Positions 42,697 through 53,465 of a stretch of DNA of 58,732 bases are shown one piece after another. Below the pieces are notes generated by a model that saw only the letters and a program-made list of their open reading frames with translations, did not search any database and had not been told where the DNA came from. Made by a program: the position numbers and the translations under genes. The stretch comes from Gaertneriomyces semiglobifer (Eukaryota > Chytridiomycota > Chytridiomycetes > Spizellomycetales > Spizellomycetaceae), in contig JAHLKF010000046.1 in assembly GCA_025558075.1 (NCBI GenBank), positions 1 through 58,732 on the forward strand, given 5' to 3'. Each line of letters opens with the position of its first letter. The stretch's first letter is position 1.

Positions 42697-43090
42697 TCAC
42701 CGCATGTCGCGAGTCACGTGATTAATGTCCGACGAGTCCCAGACGCGTTGACACCGTCCGTAGGCCCGCACGGTTCACCAGTCCTCCCTCAAGCTCAGCT
42801 AAAGACTTCCCACCAGAACTCCCGAGTTCTTACTTCCGAGTCCTCAACTCAAGAATCGCTTCCCTCAAAACTCCTAGATCGGCAAATATAGAGGCCACTG
42901 CATCAAAGAAGCGTTTCCTACCCGGTAAATCCTCTCACTGCCAATTCTGGTGATATCCAAGTATACCGACTGAGTTCTGTTCAGGTCTATTCAAGATCTA
43001 CATTCCGTCAAGGCGCGGCAGGTATACGTCCGTTAGACTGCTAGGTGCTTACCCTCCCTGTTGATTTCGACTCTCACCGTCGACGATGTC
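42697..43090. other. Spacer between retroelement and tandem repeats
   Basis: No gene pattern. It contains repeated CTTCC/ACTCCCGAG-like pyrimidine-rich words (42780-42870) without clear function. Confidence 0.4.
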
Positions 43091-43726
43091 ACTGATCGGC
43101 TGTAACACCACGTTCAGTGGGAGGCCGTTATCTGAGCGAGTTTGCGGCGTCACAACTCTGTTTGTGATGAAAAGTGTGTAGAGGGATCACCGCACGAGGT
43201 GGAGCACGCCAGGATCACCAAGGAGCTGATCCTGCCGCCACCTAGCCGCCCCTTTGCTATCCGCATTCTGGTCAACAGGGTAGGGTGCCGGGGTTCCGAG
43301 GCTTCAATGAATCGGCGAGTTCACTGATCGGCTGTAACACCACGTTCAGTGGGAGGCCGTTATCTGAGCGAGTCTGCGGCGTCACAACTTTGTGATGAAA
43401 AGTGTGTAGAGGGATCACCGCACGAGGTGGAGCACGCCAGGATCACCAAGGAGCTGATCCTGCCGCCACCTAGCCGCCCCTTTGCTATCCGCATTCTGGT
43501 CAACAGGGTAGGGTGCCGGGGTTCCGAGGCTTCAATGAATCGGCGAGTTCACTGATCGGCTGTAACACCACGTTCAGTGGGAGGCCGTTATCTGAGCGAG
43601 TCTGCGGCGTCACAACTTTGTGATGAAAAGTGTGTAGAGGGATCACCGCACGAGGTGGAGCTCGCCAGGATCACCAAGGAGATGATCCTGCCGCCACCTA
43701 GCCGCCCCTTTGCTATCCGCATTCTG
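43091..43726. repeat. Three-copy tandem repeat, 228-232 bp units
   Basis: Units start at 43091, 43323 and 43551 with ACTGATCGGCTGTAACACCA. The second and third are almost identical. The first has an extra TCTG-type 4-base insertion, and the third stops at 43726. Each copy carries the same plus-strand frame (CDEKCVEGSPHEVEHARITK..), closed by a stop in the first two. This looks like recent unequal duplication of a non-coding or pseudogenic segment. Confidence 0.92.
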
Positions 43727-44226
43727 ACCCCGGTTCCGCATCCATCATGGCAGATGCCAGCCTGAATAAATTACTAACCATTTTCCTTTTTGTCATTCTT
43801 ACACGTCTCCCACGTACGAGGCCATTATGCAATTTGCTTACCGGCTCATACACAAATCGCCACAAGGCTTCAATGGACCTTGGCCGGAACAGTGTGGTGA
43901 GTTACTTACCGCAAAGTACCTGGAGAGGATAAGCGTTTGACACTCTTGAACATTCTCAAAGGGTTATGGATCAGGAGTTTTTTGTTCGCTTCCAATTTTC
44001 GAGTTGTGCACAATAATAGTCGAATACATTCTTGGAAATTGAACTTACCATTGTACATCATACCAATATCTAATCTCTTGTGTTTGTCCATAAGCCATGT
44101 TTAAGTTGGCGCGCAGCATGGCGTTCTTGTCAATATCCCAATGTTCCCAGAGGTTTCCACTGCATAAATCGACAGCAGATATCACCCTTTCATAAATCAG
44201 TATCAGTATATAACGACTTGAACAGA
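43727..44226. other. Spacer upstream of the gene at 44227
   Basis: No credible coding region of its own. The plus-strand frame upstream of 44227 remains open back to an ATG at 44080, so the true start of the next gene could lie there. Confidence 0.35.
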
Positions 44227-45261
44227 ATGCCTGACAGCTCGAAGAAATCCTCTCCGATTGAGTACATTACCAGTGTACTCAGAAGTAACAGGCGCTTCAG
44301 AGCAGTGAACTTTTTCAAGCACTTCCAGTTTGAAGAAAGGCAGCACGCTGAACAGGCACTGCGACACAGTCTCGAGAACATCGACGCCGCCGCTAGATCG
44401 CCTCCACGGGTAAAGACTGCAGCTAAAAGGATCCTGTCTGATTGGGACGTTCATGTGATAAGAGATGAACAGGCTCGGAGATATTGGGTTTGCCGGGACC
44501 AGCAAATTGCCAAGGAAATCAAATCGAGGCACAAGACAACCATCTTTCAACAGGTCTCCGACCAACAGCTCGCCGTGGGAGGTGCCCTGGTCAGGGAAAT
44601 CGCGCAAGAACAAAACGGAATTTCCGCAGAATTAACATCATCGCGCGAGAGTCCACAAGTATCTACACCAAACGTGGTCAATAGAAGCAATGACATGGGC
44701 GAAAAAGTTGCAGAAATCCCGGAAGAGCACTTGGACGTCTTTCATGAAAAGACTAACTCGACGTTCACGTTTGCCATTCCAGGAACCACCATGGAGACGC
44801 CCAACAAACCAAAGTTCCTTGACAGCGATCTCCAGAGACTCCGTCGCAAAGTGCAGCCTGCATTGTCTTCTACCATCCATAGATCCACAAACCAGCTGCC
44901 TCCTGCTGTTCTCGCCGCGTACCACCAGTATCGTATGGAAGCCAATTCCTTTGCCTCCTTGAAGCAATTCCCGGCATCTTACCAAAGCATTCATGATCTG
45001 CTAATTGAGGACAATGAATGGGAAGAATGGGATGACCGACTATGCGTACTCACCCTTCCGTTTGATTGCAGCCGTCCAGACAGACTTTTCTGGAAGATTG
45101 CCCGGCTGGGGATGCCAAACTGCTGGGAAAAGTTGGTCCCTACTTCTCATACGACAGTCCACGAACGGACGGCGCTTATTGGTCATGTCATCCCATGGCT
45201 ATCGCTTCCGGTTAACCAAGCGGTTGGAATGGAGGTGGTGCGAATTCAAATACTTGGCTAG
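44227..45261 (+). CDS. Hypothetical protein, possibly 5' part of a larger decayed gene
   Basis: 344 residues from MPDSSKKSSPIEYITSVLRS. The frame is open from 44080, but the later ATG starts the protein-like part. It is charged and helical (NFFKHFQFEERQHAEQALRH, KFLDSDLQRLRRKVQPAL) and ends in an acidic-aromatic stretch (IEDNEWEEWDDRLCVLTLPF). Protein-like sequence appears to continue in other frames beyond 45061 (CEFKYLARSQYQQVL to 45409, then ENLGVLTIHVIKVKLSLMET to 45689). Introns or frameshifts must therefore intervene, but no good splice sites were found. No family is recognised. Confidence 0.4.
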   Translation: MPDSSKKSSPIEYITSVLRSNRRFRAVNFFKHFQFEERQHAEQALRHSLENIDAAARSPPRVKTAAKRILSDWDVHVIRDEQARRYWVCRDQQIAKEIKSRHKTTIFQQVSDQQLAVGGALVREIAQEQNGISAELTSSRESPQVSTPNVVNRSNDMGEKVAEIPEEHLDVFHEKTNSTFTFAIPGTTMETPNKPKFLDSDLQRLRRKVQPALSSTIHRSTNQLPPAVLAAYHQYRMEANSFASLKQFPASYQSIHDLLIEDNEWEEWDDRLCVLTLPFDCSRPDRLFWKIARLGMPNCWEKLVPTSHTTVHERTALIGHVIPWLSLPVNQAVGMEVVRIQILG

Positions 45262-45642
45262 GTCACAATACCAACAAGTACTGGCAGCTTACCAGCCACT
45301 ATCCATTAAGAGAGATGACATCCTAGGCGTGGATCCGGTGAGCAATCGGGAGCTCATCATGATCGAGTCCAAATGGGGGCTTGATTACCGAAAGAGTAAA
45401 TCACAATGATTCCGAAGCCTTGAAACTTGTGAAAAACTCCATTTTCGCATTAAACAATGTCCTAGCATCATGGAAGGACGTTTATTGGAATAACCTCGAA
45501 AATTTGGGTGTTCTGACGATTCATGTAATCAAGGTTAAACTCAGCTTGATGGAGACACGCATCAGTGACGATGGCCAGGCCTGGCAAGTATTTGAATTGA
45601 GAACGGCAGAGATTACAGCCTCCAGTTATAGCACCGCGCGCA

Positions 45643-45772
45643 GGGTTATTTACGACAATCAGTGCCCGAGAGCTGCGTTTGCGAGGTAGGTCGAGTGCAA
45701 AGCACTAATCGCCCGAGACTTGTCGAGGGCTATTAGCAGCAGTTCGAGGGCACTGATTGTCGTAAATAGCCC
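45643..45772. repeat. 25-bp inverted repeat with 80-nt loop
   Basis: Arms 45643-45667 and 45748-45772 match at 24 of 25 positions (GGGTTATTTACGACAATCAG as the first bases). The loop contains a further smaller near-palindrome around CTAATCGCCCGAG and CGAGGGCTATTAG. It lies at the end of the protein-like sequence to the left. Confidence 0.85.
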
Positions 45773-47034
45773 GTAACAACCGTGTTATAACTGATTAATG
45801 CCACGTTTGGAGGACTTCGAGGGGATGAACAGACGGAAGAGCTGCTACTCGTTGAGTTCTTATTGTAGCCCTAATGATGCTCTGTCTGCCTTCCATTACC
45901 TTGAGCCTGCAAGTTGCAACACTCCACATTGCCGCAATGATCTAAGCTTCACCACAACTGCTGATTGCTGTTGATGTTAAATCAGAGATCATACTCATGT
46001 GTGCATTCGTTTTTCCCACGTCTGTCGCCCACGACACGATCGGGGCTATTACTAGGGGACGATTAACGAGTATTAAGACCGCTCTGTGGTTGCAAAGATG
46101 CAAGCGACGTGCCTCTAAGCCCTTATTCGAATTCGTGTCCTTGACGAAAGGTTTCCTAGTATGGAACGTAAGCACGATGCAAACAGAAACTTGGTAATGC
46201 AGCTCCCACACAATGTTACAAAAATTACTGTTGATAATAAACGAATCCTACTGTTACTGACGAGGCCACAACCCTGTGCCGGTCAGGAATGAGTTATAAT
46301 CCAAGCAAGTGTTGTAATTGTTCGATGTGCTTGCCATAACCTCCCTCCCACAGGTTGTCTCCAAGACAGTGACATATTTCACAGACATGGGCGTCCGAGA
46401 CTTCAACGGAACTTGCAGTTCAATGTTGAACCCACAATATTCCAAAGCCTTGGGAGTTTTCCTGATATAAAATTGTATTTGTCCTAGGCAGTACGCCTGG
46501 GAGATTCTCAAGTTCATACATGTGGCGAGTTCCACATCTCAGCGCTGCAGTTTAAAATGACATCTCTCGAATGGACATCTTGACAAGAACTTGCTGGACA
46601 ACGTGAATCAATGATAATCCGTAATCTCCGAAATCTTTACCACGGTTGGGAGAATCCTCGCGAGCAAATGCAGAAAACTGCCATTGGAGAGCATTCGATT
46701 GCTGGAGTAAGCGTCCTGAACGTTAGACTTGATGGTTGTGGCATGTACGGGAGTTCTTCTGCGTAAACTATGCCAAACAGTGGCAGAGTTGCGATCAAGG
46801 GCGGTAGAGGTTGTCAGACCCCTTACGTACAATGATCCAGTCTCTGCCTCGTGGCCCTTTTGCAGAGATGGGTGTTACGGAGAAGCAACAACTTATGAAT
46901 GATTTGAACTCGGAGCCTCCAAGCACAAACGATGATACCATTCCGCCGCGCTGGAAAGCTGCAGATGGGTTGCAAATTCATTTAGGTACATAAAACCCTT
47001 CTCGGCCGTCCACCAAAGGGGATGGGGAGATATT
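45773..47034. other. No confident gene
   Basis: A 93-residue minus-strand frame at 46254-46535 and a 74-residue one at 46608-46832 are open but carry no recognisable feature. The rest is non-coding by eye. Confidence 0.35.
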
Positions 47035-50000
47035 TTATAAATTCTGCTCATGACACATCTGAGCGTAGATTCCATTCCGAGCCACCAACTCGTTATGATT
47101 ACCAAGCTCTGCAATCCGTCCTCCTTGGACCACTGCAATCTGGTCCACATTCTTGATTGTGGATAGCCTGTGCGCGATGGTAACAGTAGTTCGCCCCGAT
47201 GCAGCCCGATCGATCGCCTTTTGTACTTCAAGTTCACTTGTGGAATCCAGCGCGCTTGTAGCCTCGTCCAGGAGTAGCAACTTGGGCCGACGAATCAAAC
47301 TTCTTGCAATAGCAATACGTTGACGTTGGCCGCCTGAGAGTTGAGCTCTTTCGCCAACGCGCGTGTCATACCCGTCTGGGAGATTCACGATGAATGAGTG
47401 GGCATTGGCTTGCTTTGCGGCTTCTTCGATCTCCTCCATTGTGACTGGAGTCTCAGAACCCCATGCGATGTTCTCGCCGATGGTGAGATCGAAGAGAATG
47501 GGCTCCTGCCCAACTAATGCCATGTGCGGACGAAGGCCCTTCAACAGCTGGTACTGTGAAATCTTCATACCCCCTAGAGTAGCTGCTCCGCCTTGTGCGT
47601 CGTACCACCGCTGAAGCAGTCCAATAAGGGTGGATTTCCCACAACCGCTAGGACCCACGAGGGCTAAACTCTGATTCGCAGCACCTCTGAGCGAGAACAT
47701 GCCCGCGAAGATAGGTTCAGGAGACGTCGGGTACTGGAATACTAGGTTTGAGAACTCGAAATCGGCTCGGAAGTCATGCGGGGTAAAACCCGCTTTATCG
47801 GGATCGATGGATGTCTCCCGATCAAGAATGGCAAACGTCTGCAGACAGGAAAGAGCAGTTAGCTTCATATGTTGCGAACCTGAAAACAGTTGGAGGCATC
47901 AAGTACCGTCCGTGCGGCCAGTTTTCCTCTCACGTACGCCATGCCCAGGCCAGCCGAGCTAGAAATAGAGATCATCGTCGTCATCATGCCTAATACAACC
48001 GACATGATCTGCCATAGTTCAATGCTGCCTTTGTCGGCGAGCTTTTGTCCCGCATAGAATCCCAGAGCAATGGTAAGCATCGCTGCCGTGTCCTGCAGAC
48101 CGTAGGCAATGCTATCCACCAACGCATTTCGCTTTGTCATGCGGAATGGTTTATTCAAAAACGCTTCGTAGCGTTCAACCGCGAATTTTTCCCTGTCCAG
48201 CATCTTCAACGTTCTCACTTCTTTGATAGCCTCCATCGCAACCTGTGTAGATTGTTCATACGCCTCCTTGCTTGATTCTGCAAATCTTGCTAAAGAAGTG
48301 CTCTGCCAGTAACCTGCGGCAATGATGAAAGGAGCAAGCAGGAGCAAAATGCCAGCCAGTGCCACCGAAAAGGCGAGTGACAGGGCTATCCCGTATATGG
48401 CTGTGAACATGACGCGCCCAGAGTCTCCATAAATATCCGTAAGCATGCGTGGCACATTCTCAACAGCGCCAAGCCGATTGCACAGCATTCCAGGCGCATT
48501 GGCTTTTGCGTCGAAGAATCCCATCTCTTGACGCAGAAGGTTCTTGAAAACAGAAACGCGCAGTCTACAAGTGGCGCGAGCCACGGCTTTTCCATATAAC
48601 GCCTTTTGAGCCCATCGCGTGGTAAGAGCAAGAGCAGCGATGAACACTATAATCATAAGCTGTCTGTAAGCCTGACTTCGTCCGTCCCTCGCCACAAAAT
48701 GAACGGGACTTACCCATGTAGCTAATCCAGGTATCCGCAGTCTTCTCTTTCAAAACCTCACCGATGGTGAACGATATTATGACAGCGAAACCGGGAAACA
48801 CCTAGATGTGAGCAACATATTTAACGAAAATCGCTTCTTGCAAAAGGAACCAAGAACCAGTTTCAGGAACACCAACCAGTCCGCTAAATGCCCCCGCAAT
48901 GGTGCCGCCAACAATAAGCTTAGTCTCAGGGTCGAGAAGCTTTCGGACCCTCCGAAAGAATCTTTGTGAATTCCGCGCTGCCTCCTGTCGTCCTAACAGC
49001 CTTTCCGCTTTTAACTTCAATCGTGTCTGTCTCGCAATGGTATCGGGCGGATCCAGTTTGATAGTCGGTAGCTTTAACATTTCACGAACTTCCTCGGTCT
49101 CCAGAAGCGGTTGTTGTCCATGGCTTTCCATGTCTGCAGCATGGACTGCTTTTTGTTGTCCCGATTGGGCTTCTACGGACAGCTTCTGCTTGTCGACGAG
49201 TGCGGTGTATTCGCCACCCAAGGCATAAAGTTGTTCGTGAGATCCCATTTCCACCAATTTTCCGCGATTCATAACACAAATGACATGTGCATTGCGGATG
49301 GTTGACAGTCTGTGCGCAATTACTATGGTCGTGCGACCAGCGGAAGCAGCGTCTAAAGCTTTCTGTACCAGGCGCTCAGAAGTAGTGTCCAAGGCGGAGG
49401 TTGCTTCATCCAAAAGAAGCACTTTCGGATTCTTCAAAATTGCTCGGGCAATAGCTATCCGTTGCTTCTGCCCTCCAGATAGCTTTCCTTGTCCAACTGG
49501 CGTATCATAGCCCAAGGGGAACTTCGTGATGAAAGAATGACATTGCGCCATTTTGCAGGCAGATATGAAGACCTCGGGAGACACTTCATCATGAACGCCT
49601 AAGAGAATGTTTTGCCGAATAGTGAGGGCAAACAGGACGGGTTCTTGCCCTACGACACCAATGTGTCTTCGCAGGGCTGATACTTTTAAATCCTTCACGT
49701 CCTTGCCATCCAGCGTGACTACACCAGAAGTGGGATCGTACAGTCTCTGTAACAGAGCAATAGTGGTGGATTTCCCTGACCCAGATCCACCTACAAAAGC
49801 TACGGTTTGCCCTGCTTTAATGTCCACCGACAGCCCGCGCAGAATCGGCACATCCGGACGGCTCGGGTAACTGAACCCGACGTTCTTGAACGAGATGTGG
49901 CCGTTGACGCTCATCAAACTGGCCTCACTGTCTCGATCGATCAAAGGTTTCCTCCATATGATGTAGTATATCAGACCAGCGGCTGCCTGCGCGGTGGCCA

Positions 50001-51407
50001 TGGACGAGAGGGTTCCTGGTACATCCATCAGAGAGGAGGCCAAAATCATCATCGCCAAGAGAACAACCTAGCCGGAATAATATGCGTGAATGCTGGAATC
50101 ATCGCGTCACTTGCGACGTGCGAAGAGGATAGCAAGCCAAATTGGGTTAACGTACCACCGCATGAGCACCTGGAATTCTGCCGTCTAAGACCATATGTGT
50201 GCCGATGTAGAATGATAGTGCAAAGGTGAGGAACAACGTGCAACTGAAAATACCCAGGGACAGACCCGACACGAATGCCTTGCGTCTGTCCACTTGTTCT
50301 ACCTCCCGAAGCCTGTCCTCATATTTCTCCAAGAATCGTCGCTGGAGGGAAAAAGCGAACACAGTACGGATTCCGGAAAGGGCTTGTTCGGGCACAGAGG
50401 AAGCTTTGGCATATGCATCGCCGCTCTTCGTAGCCAGGGAAGCATTCACCTTTACTATAGCAACCCCGCAGCCGATGAGTAGCGGCAGCAAAGCCAGGCT
50501 GAAAAGAAGACGAAACCAATTAGTATGGACACCGAAGCTCAAAGAACGGGGAATGCACAAAGAACAGTACATTATCCCTGTCAGCTTTGCGTCATTCCAA
50601 AATGACACAATCAAGCAACCTATGATATTTCCCAAGACGGAAAAGAGTGACCCTGCACTTTCACCGAGCCCGCTTCTGATCAACGGCACGTCGTTTGAGA
50701 GGCGGGCACTCAGGGAGTCTCCATCAGACTGCGCATTGGCATTTCAGTCAGATACGGCTACAAAGACTTGAAGTCGCGTAGCAGCGCTCTCACCAGATCG
50801 AACCACTCCATGTCTTGGCGTAGCACGCTTTCGAGGAACAGAAGAGATATCCGCTTTACATGGCGGATTATTCAACCAATTCAACATGCAGTTTGAACAT
50901 TTCCGTACGCGTTTCCTTACATTCACTTGCCGCTCGGCAGTCAATGTCCAGAGCGCCCGACTGATGTATTTGGAGCAAAATGCGTACAATGCCAGTCCGA
51001 CGAATAGAGCAGCTTTGTCACCAATCCCAGAAAGGTCCTGGCCTGAGCCGCTCATGAGTCCGGCTAACGTATCCCCTATGGCGTGTATAGCAATCAGATT
51101 GATGGACCCACTTCCCATGCTGGCTAAGGCTGCGAACCTAAGTTGAAATGGACATAAGAATGGAAGACACAGGATGCCCTGCACAAGGCGGCCACTCTTT
51201 CACTTACAGCATGAGGGCAACCTCCCACCCAGTTGCGAAAGCGAACAGTTAATACATGGATATTGGTGGGAATCCAGGAGGCTTCGTAGGGCGGAGAAGC
51301 CGCGGGTTTTCCACATCCATGTCAATGTCTTCAGCGTCAACATCGATCGAATTATCAATGGATGGGTATATACGGCCGGCCATCACATCAGTGTCGGCGG
51401 GTAACAT
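47035..51407 (-). pseudogene. ABCB-type (MDR/P-glycoprotein-like) full ABC transporter with nonsense codon
   Basis: Nine exons: 51407-51208, 51137-50921, 50853-50794, 50728-50571, 50498-50156, 50067-48871, 48801-48714, ~48671-47880 and 47838-47035. The layout is TMD1-NBD1-TMD2-NBD2. NBD1 has GGSGSGKST, QEP, LSGGQKQR, LLLDEATSALD and IAHRLST. NBD2 has GPSGCGKST, QEP, LSGGQRQR, LLLDEATSALD and IAHRLST. All ATPase residues are present. Such pumps export hydrophobic compounds or peptides across the plasma membrane. Two defects stand out. Exon 1 reads GFPPISMY-TAA-LFAFATGWEVAL, where homologues have a coding lysine. The splice between exons 7 and 8 leaves the frame off by one. Everything else is intact, so it is a very young pseudogene or the sequence has two errors. 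Calling it functional would need RNA evidence. Confidence 0.85.
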
Positions 51408-51902
51408 ATGACTTGACTTTTACGATTACTGTCCCGTCGGTCAGTCGTGAAGATGCGTCAAGATGATATGAGCGCTAAAAGGGCAAGCAATTTGTTGCTC
51501 TTGGGAGTGAATATGGGTCCCCAACCGACGACCTTTAAGTATCAGGATGCGCCGGTCAATGGGGGAATAGTCCATGGCATTCGAAATGTGGCGCTCCACG
51601 TCGCGATTACACTTCCGTGACAGTCGAATCCATGCATGGTTTGCCAAGAGGCTCCCGAACTTCCCACTTTCTTCGTCAACAATGGGGAAAATACGGGTTT
51701 GGAAAATAAGTCGTCGAAGGATCGCGGGTTAAGTTGCAGCGCGTTTCGCGCGTCGTCCAATCAATAAAAGAAAGTGGCTGCCACGCTCGGCGTTCAACTG
51801 TCACACAAGTAAATGTCCGTGATTGGGACGTTATGATCGAGAATAGGATATGCACACAATGCCGGAAGGACATTCTAAGAACAGCATAATATCAAAATAT
51901 AT
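51408..51902. promoter_or_regulatory. Upstream region of the ABC transporter
   Basis: Presumed promoter of the minus-strand transporter and 3' region of the repeat-bearing gene to its right. Short frames here show no family. Confidence 0.35.
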
Positions 51903-53248
51903 TCAATCTGTTCCGCTCCTCCTATCCTGCTGCTCTGCCCAATCTAGAACAGCGTGGATGGCGGCCTGAACCGCAACGCCACTTCCGATCCCCTCCCTTC
52001 CAGCGATCCCCTGCCCTGTCGCGGCGGTTGTCGGTGTTGCCACCACCACCTCCCTTGCCGCGCCCGTTGTCGGTGTTGCCACCACCACCTCCCTTGCCGC
52101 GCCCGTTGTCGGTGTTGCCACCACCACCTCCCTTTCCGAGGCGGTCGTCGGTGTTGCCACCACCACCTCCCTTGCCGCGGCCGTTCCCTGCCTTGCCGCG
52201 GCCATTCCCGTCTGGCTTCTGGGATTGCCCGACCCCTCCCTTTGCCTCACAGGCCCAGCCCCAAGCAGGCGCCTGCCCATCACAGTGCCCCTCACCCAGT
52301 CCTCCCACCCCGGAGACTTTGCGACCTTTTTGTCTGTAAGGTCGCAAGCGAGGCATTCCGCCAGATTCATGTTCCGGACATTTTCCGCCCGGAGCCTCCT
52401 GCACCGATTAAGAGTGTAGGTCCACTCCCCAGCATTCAGTTCAAAGTAAACCTTGCAGTTCCACCCGACCGGTAGTACGGCCTGGGCGGATGGGAACCGC
52501 AGAACAAAGCGCAACGCTGCTGCGGTAGTTTGAAAGGCAACCTTGATTATCCTATTAGAAAATTAGAATCTTATTGGAGATTGGAATATGCGTGTGGGGC
52601 ATCGTCTTAAAACTTACACGTCACCCCTGGGTAGCCGCTTAAACCACAGGCCCGCAGGACAATCCTCCCTTGGCGCACCCGCAAACCAAGTTCGCGTAAC
52701 ACCCTGCTCGTCGAAGGTGGGCTGTACGTGCACGATCAAAACCCCTCGAGACGGCTGCCGAGGTGCCGTCATTTCGTGGTACGGGCTTCCCCTCCACAGC
52801 GGCGTCCGCACCAAGGTATTGTAAATTTCTCGAAGTTGAGCCTCCGTTAGCGTCCGGGGCAATTGTGCCTGCCTTGCCGCGGCGGTTGCCGGTGTTGCCG
52901 CTACCACCTCCCTTGCCGCGGCGGTTGTCGGTGTTGCCACCACCACCTCCCTTGCCGCGCCCGTTGTCGGTGTTGCCACCACCACCTCCCTTTTCGGGGC
53001 GAGCGCTGCCATGTCCTCCTCCCTTGCCGGGGCGGGTGCCGCCACGTCCTCCTCTGCGACTCGAAGTCTGTCCAGTTTCAGATCGAGCTCCTCGTCCTCT
53101 CCCTCCGACTCCCCATCGCGGGTGTCAAGTGCGTTGTTCCCCTCAAAGAGGGAGATACCCCAAAAAGAAAACAATGCTTCTCCGAACCTAACGAACATGT
53201 TTAGAACTACAAAGTTTATCTTGTGAACACAGCAGCTTACCGATCCAT
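51903..53248 (-). CDS. Subtelomeric repeat-bearing protein of unknown function (408 residues)
   Basis: Exons 53248-53241, 53187-52618 and 52551-51903 join in frame (introns 53 and 66 nt, GTAAGC..TTAG and GTAAGT..AATAG). The middle of exon 2 and the end of exon 3 hold runs of a 13-residue unit, AREVVVATPTTGA, encoded by a 39-bp minisatellite (about 52020-52190 and 52860-53000). Between them is a non-repetitive domain with REDCPAGLWFKRLPRGD, LRFVLRFPSAQAVLPVGWNC and YTLNRCRRLRAENVRNMNLAECLACD. An acidic stretch (DGESEGEDEELDL) lies near the start. No signal peptide is seen. Alternatively the start is the in-frame ATG at 53198, without the tiny first exon. I do not recognise the family. Three copies of CTTTGACAGGTGAG sit 99-217 bp upstream. 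Confidence 0.6.
52020..52190. repeat. 39-bp minisatellite (C-terminal array)
   Basis: About four units of GTCGGTGTTGCCACCACCAC plus CTCCCTTGCCGCGCCC-type sequence. A second array of the same family lies at about 52860-53000 in the same gene, with units partly diverged. Confidence 0.9.
52860..53000. repeat. 39-bp minisatellite (N-terminal array)
   Basis: About three units related to the array at 52020-52190. Both keep the core CCTCCCTTGCCG, which also occurs in the separate 24-bp array near 56220-56320. Confidence 0.85.
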
Positions 53249-53346
53249 GTCGTTAGAAGCAGTTTCTGGTTAAAGCAGGTGGGAAAATGAAGGTCTCGGC
53301 GGCTTTTAAGTGCCGCAGAATCGAATCAACCAACAGTCGAGTGACA

Positions 53347-53465
53347 CTTTGACAGGTGAGCCGCCGAAGGAACTGGGCACATCGCAGATAAGCACGCTTT
53401 GACAGGTGAGACGCCGGAAAGACACGAGAAGCCGAATGGCACCATCGCAGACTTTGACAGGTGAG
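53347..53465. promoter_or_regulatory. Three copies of CTTTGACAGGTGAG upstream of the repeat-bearing gene
   Basis: Exact 14-base copies at 53347-53360, 53397-53410 and 53452-53465, each followed by a variable base and CGC. They lie 99-217 bp before the start codon at 53248. The core TGACAGGTG joins a TGACAG homeodomain-like site to a CAGGTG E-box-like site. A regulatory role is inferred from copy number and position. Confidence 0.5.

Noticed and set aside
52028..52339. Plus-strand proline-rich frame (repeated LPPPPPLPRP)
   Set aside because: It is the antisense reading of the 39-bp minisatellite. The minus strand gives a repeat flanked by non-repetitive protein sequence and matched splice sites, and the ARE motif recurs in the gene at 55558-56346.
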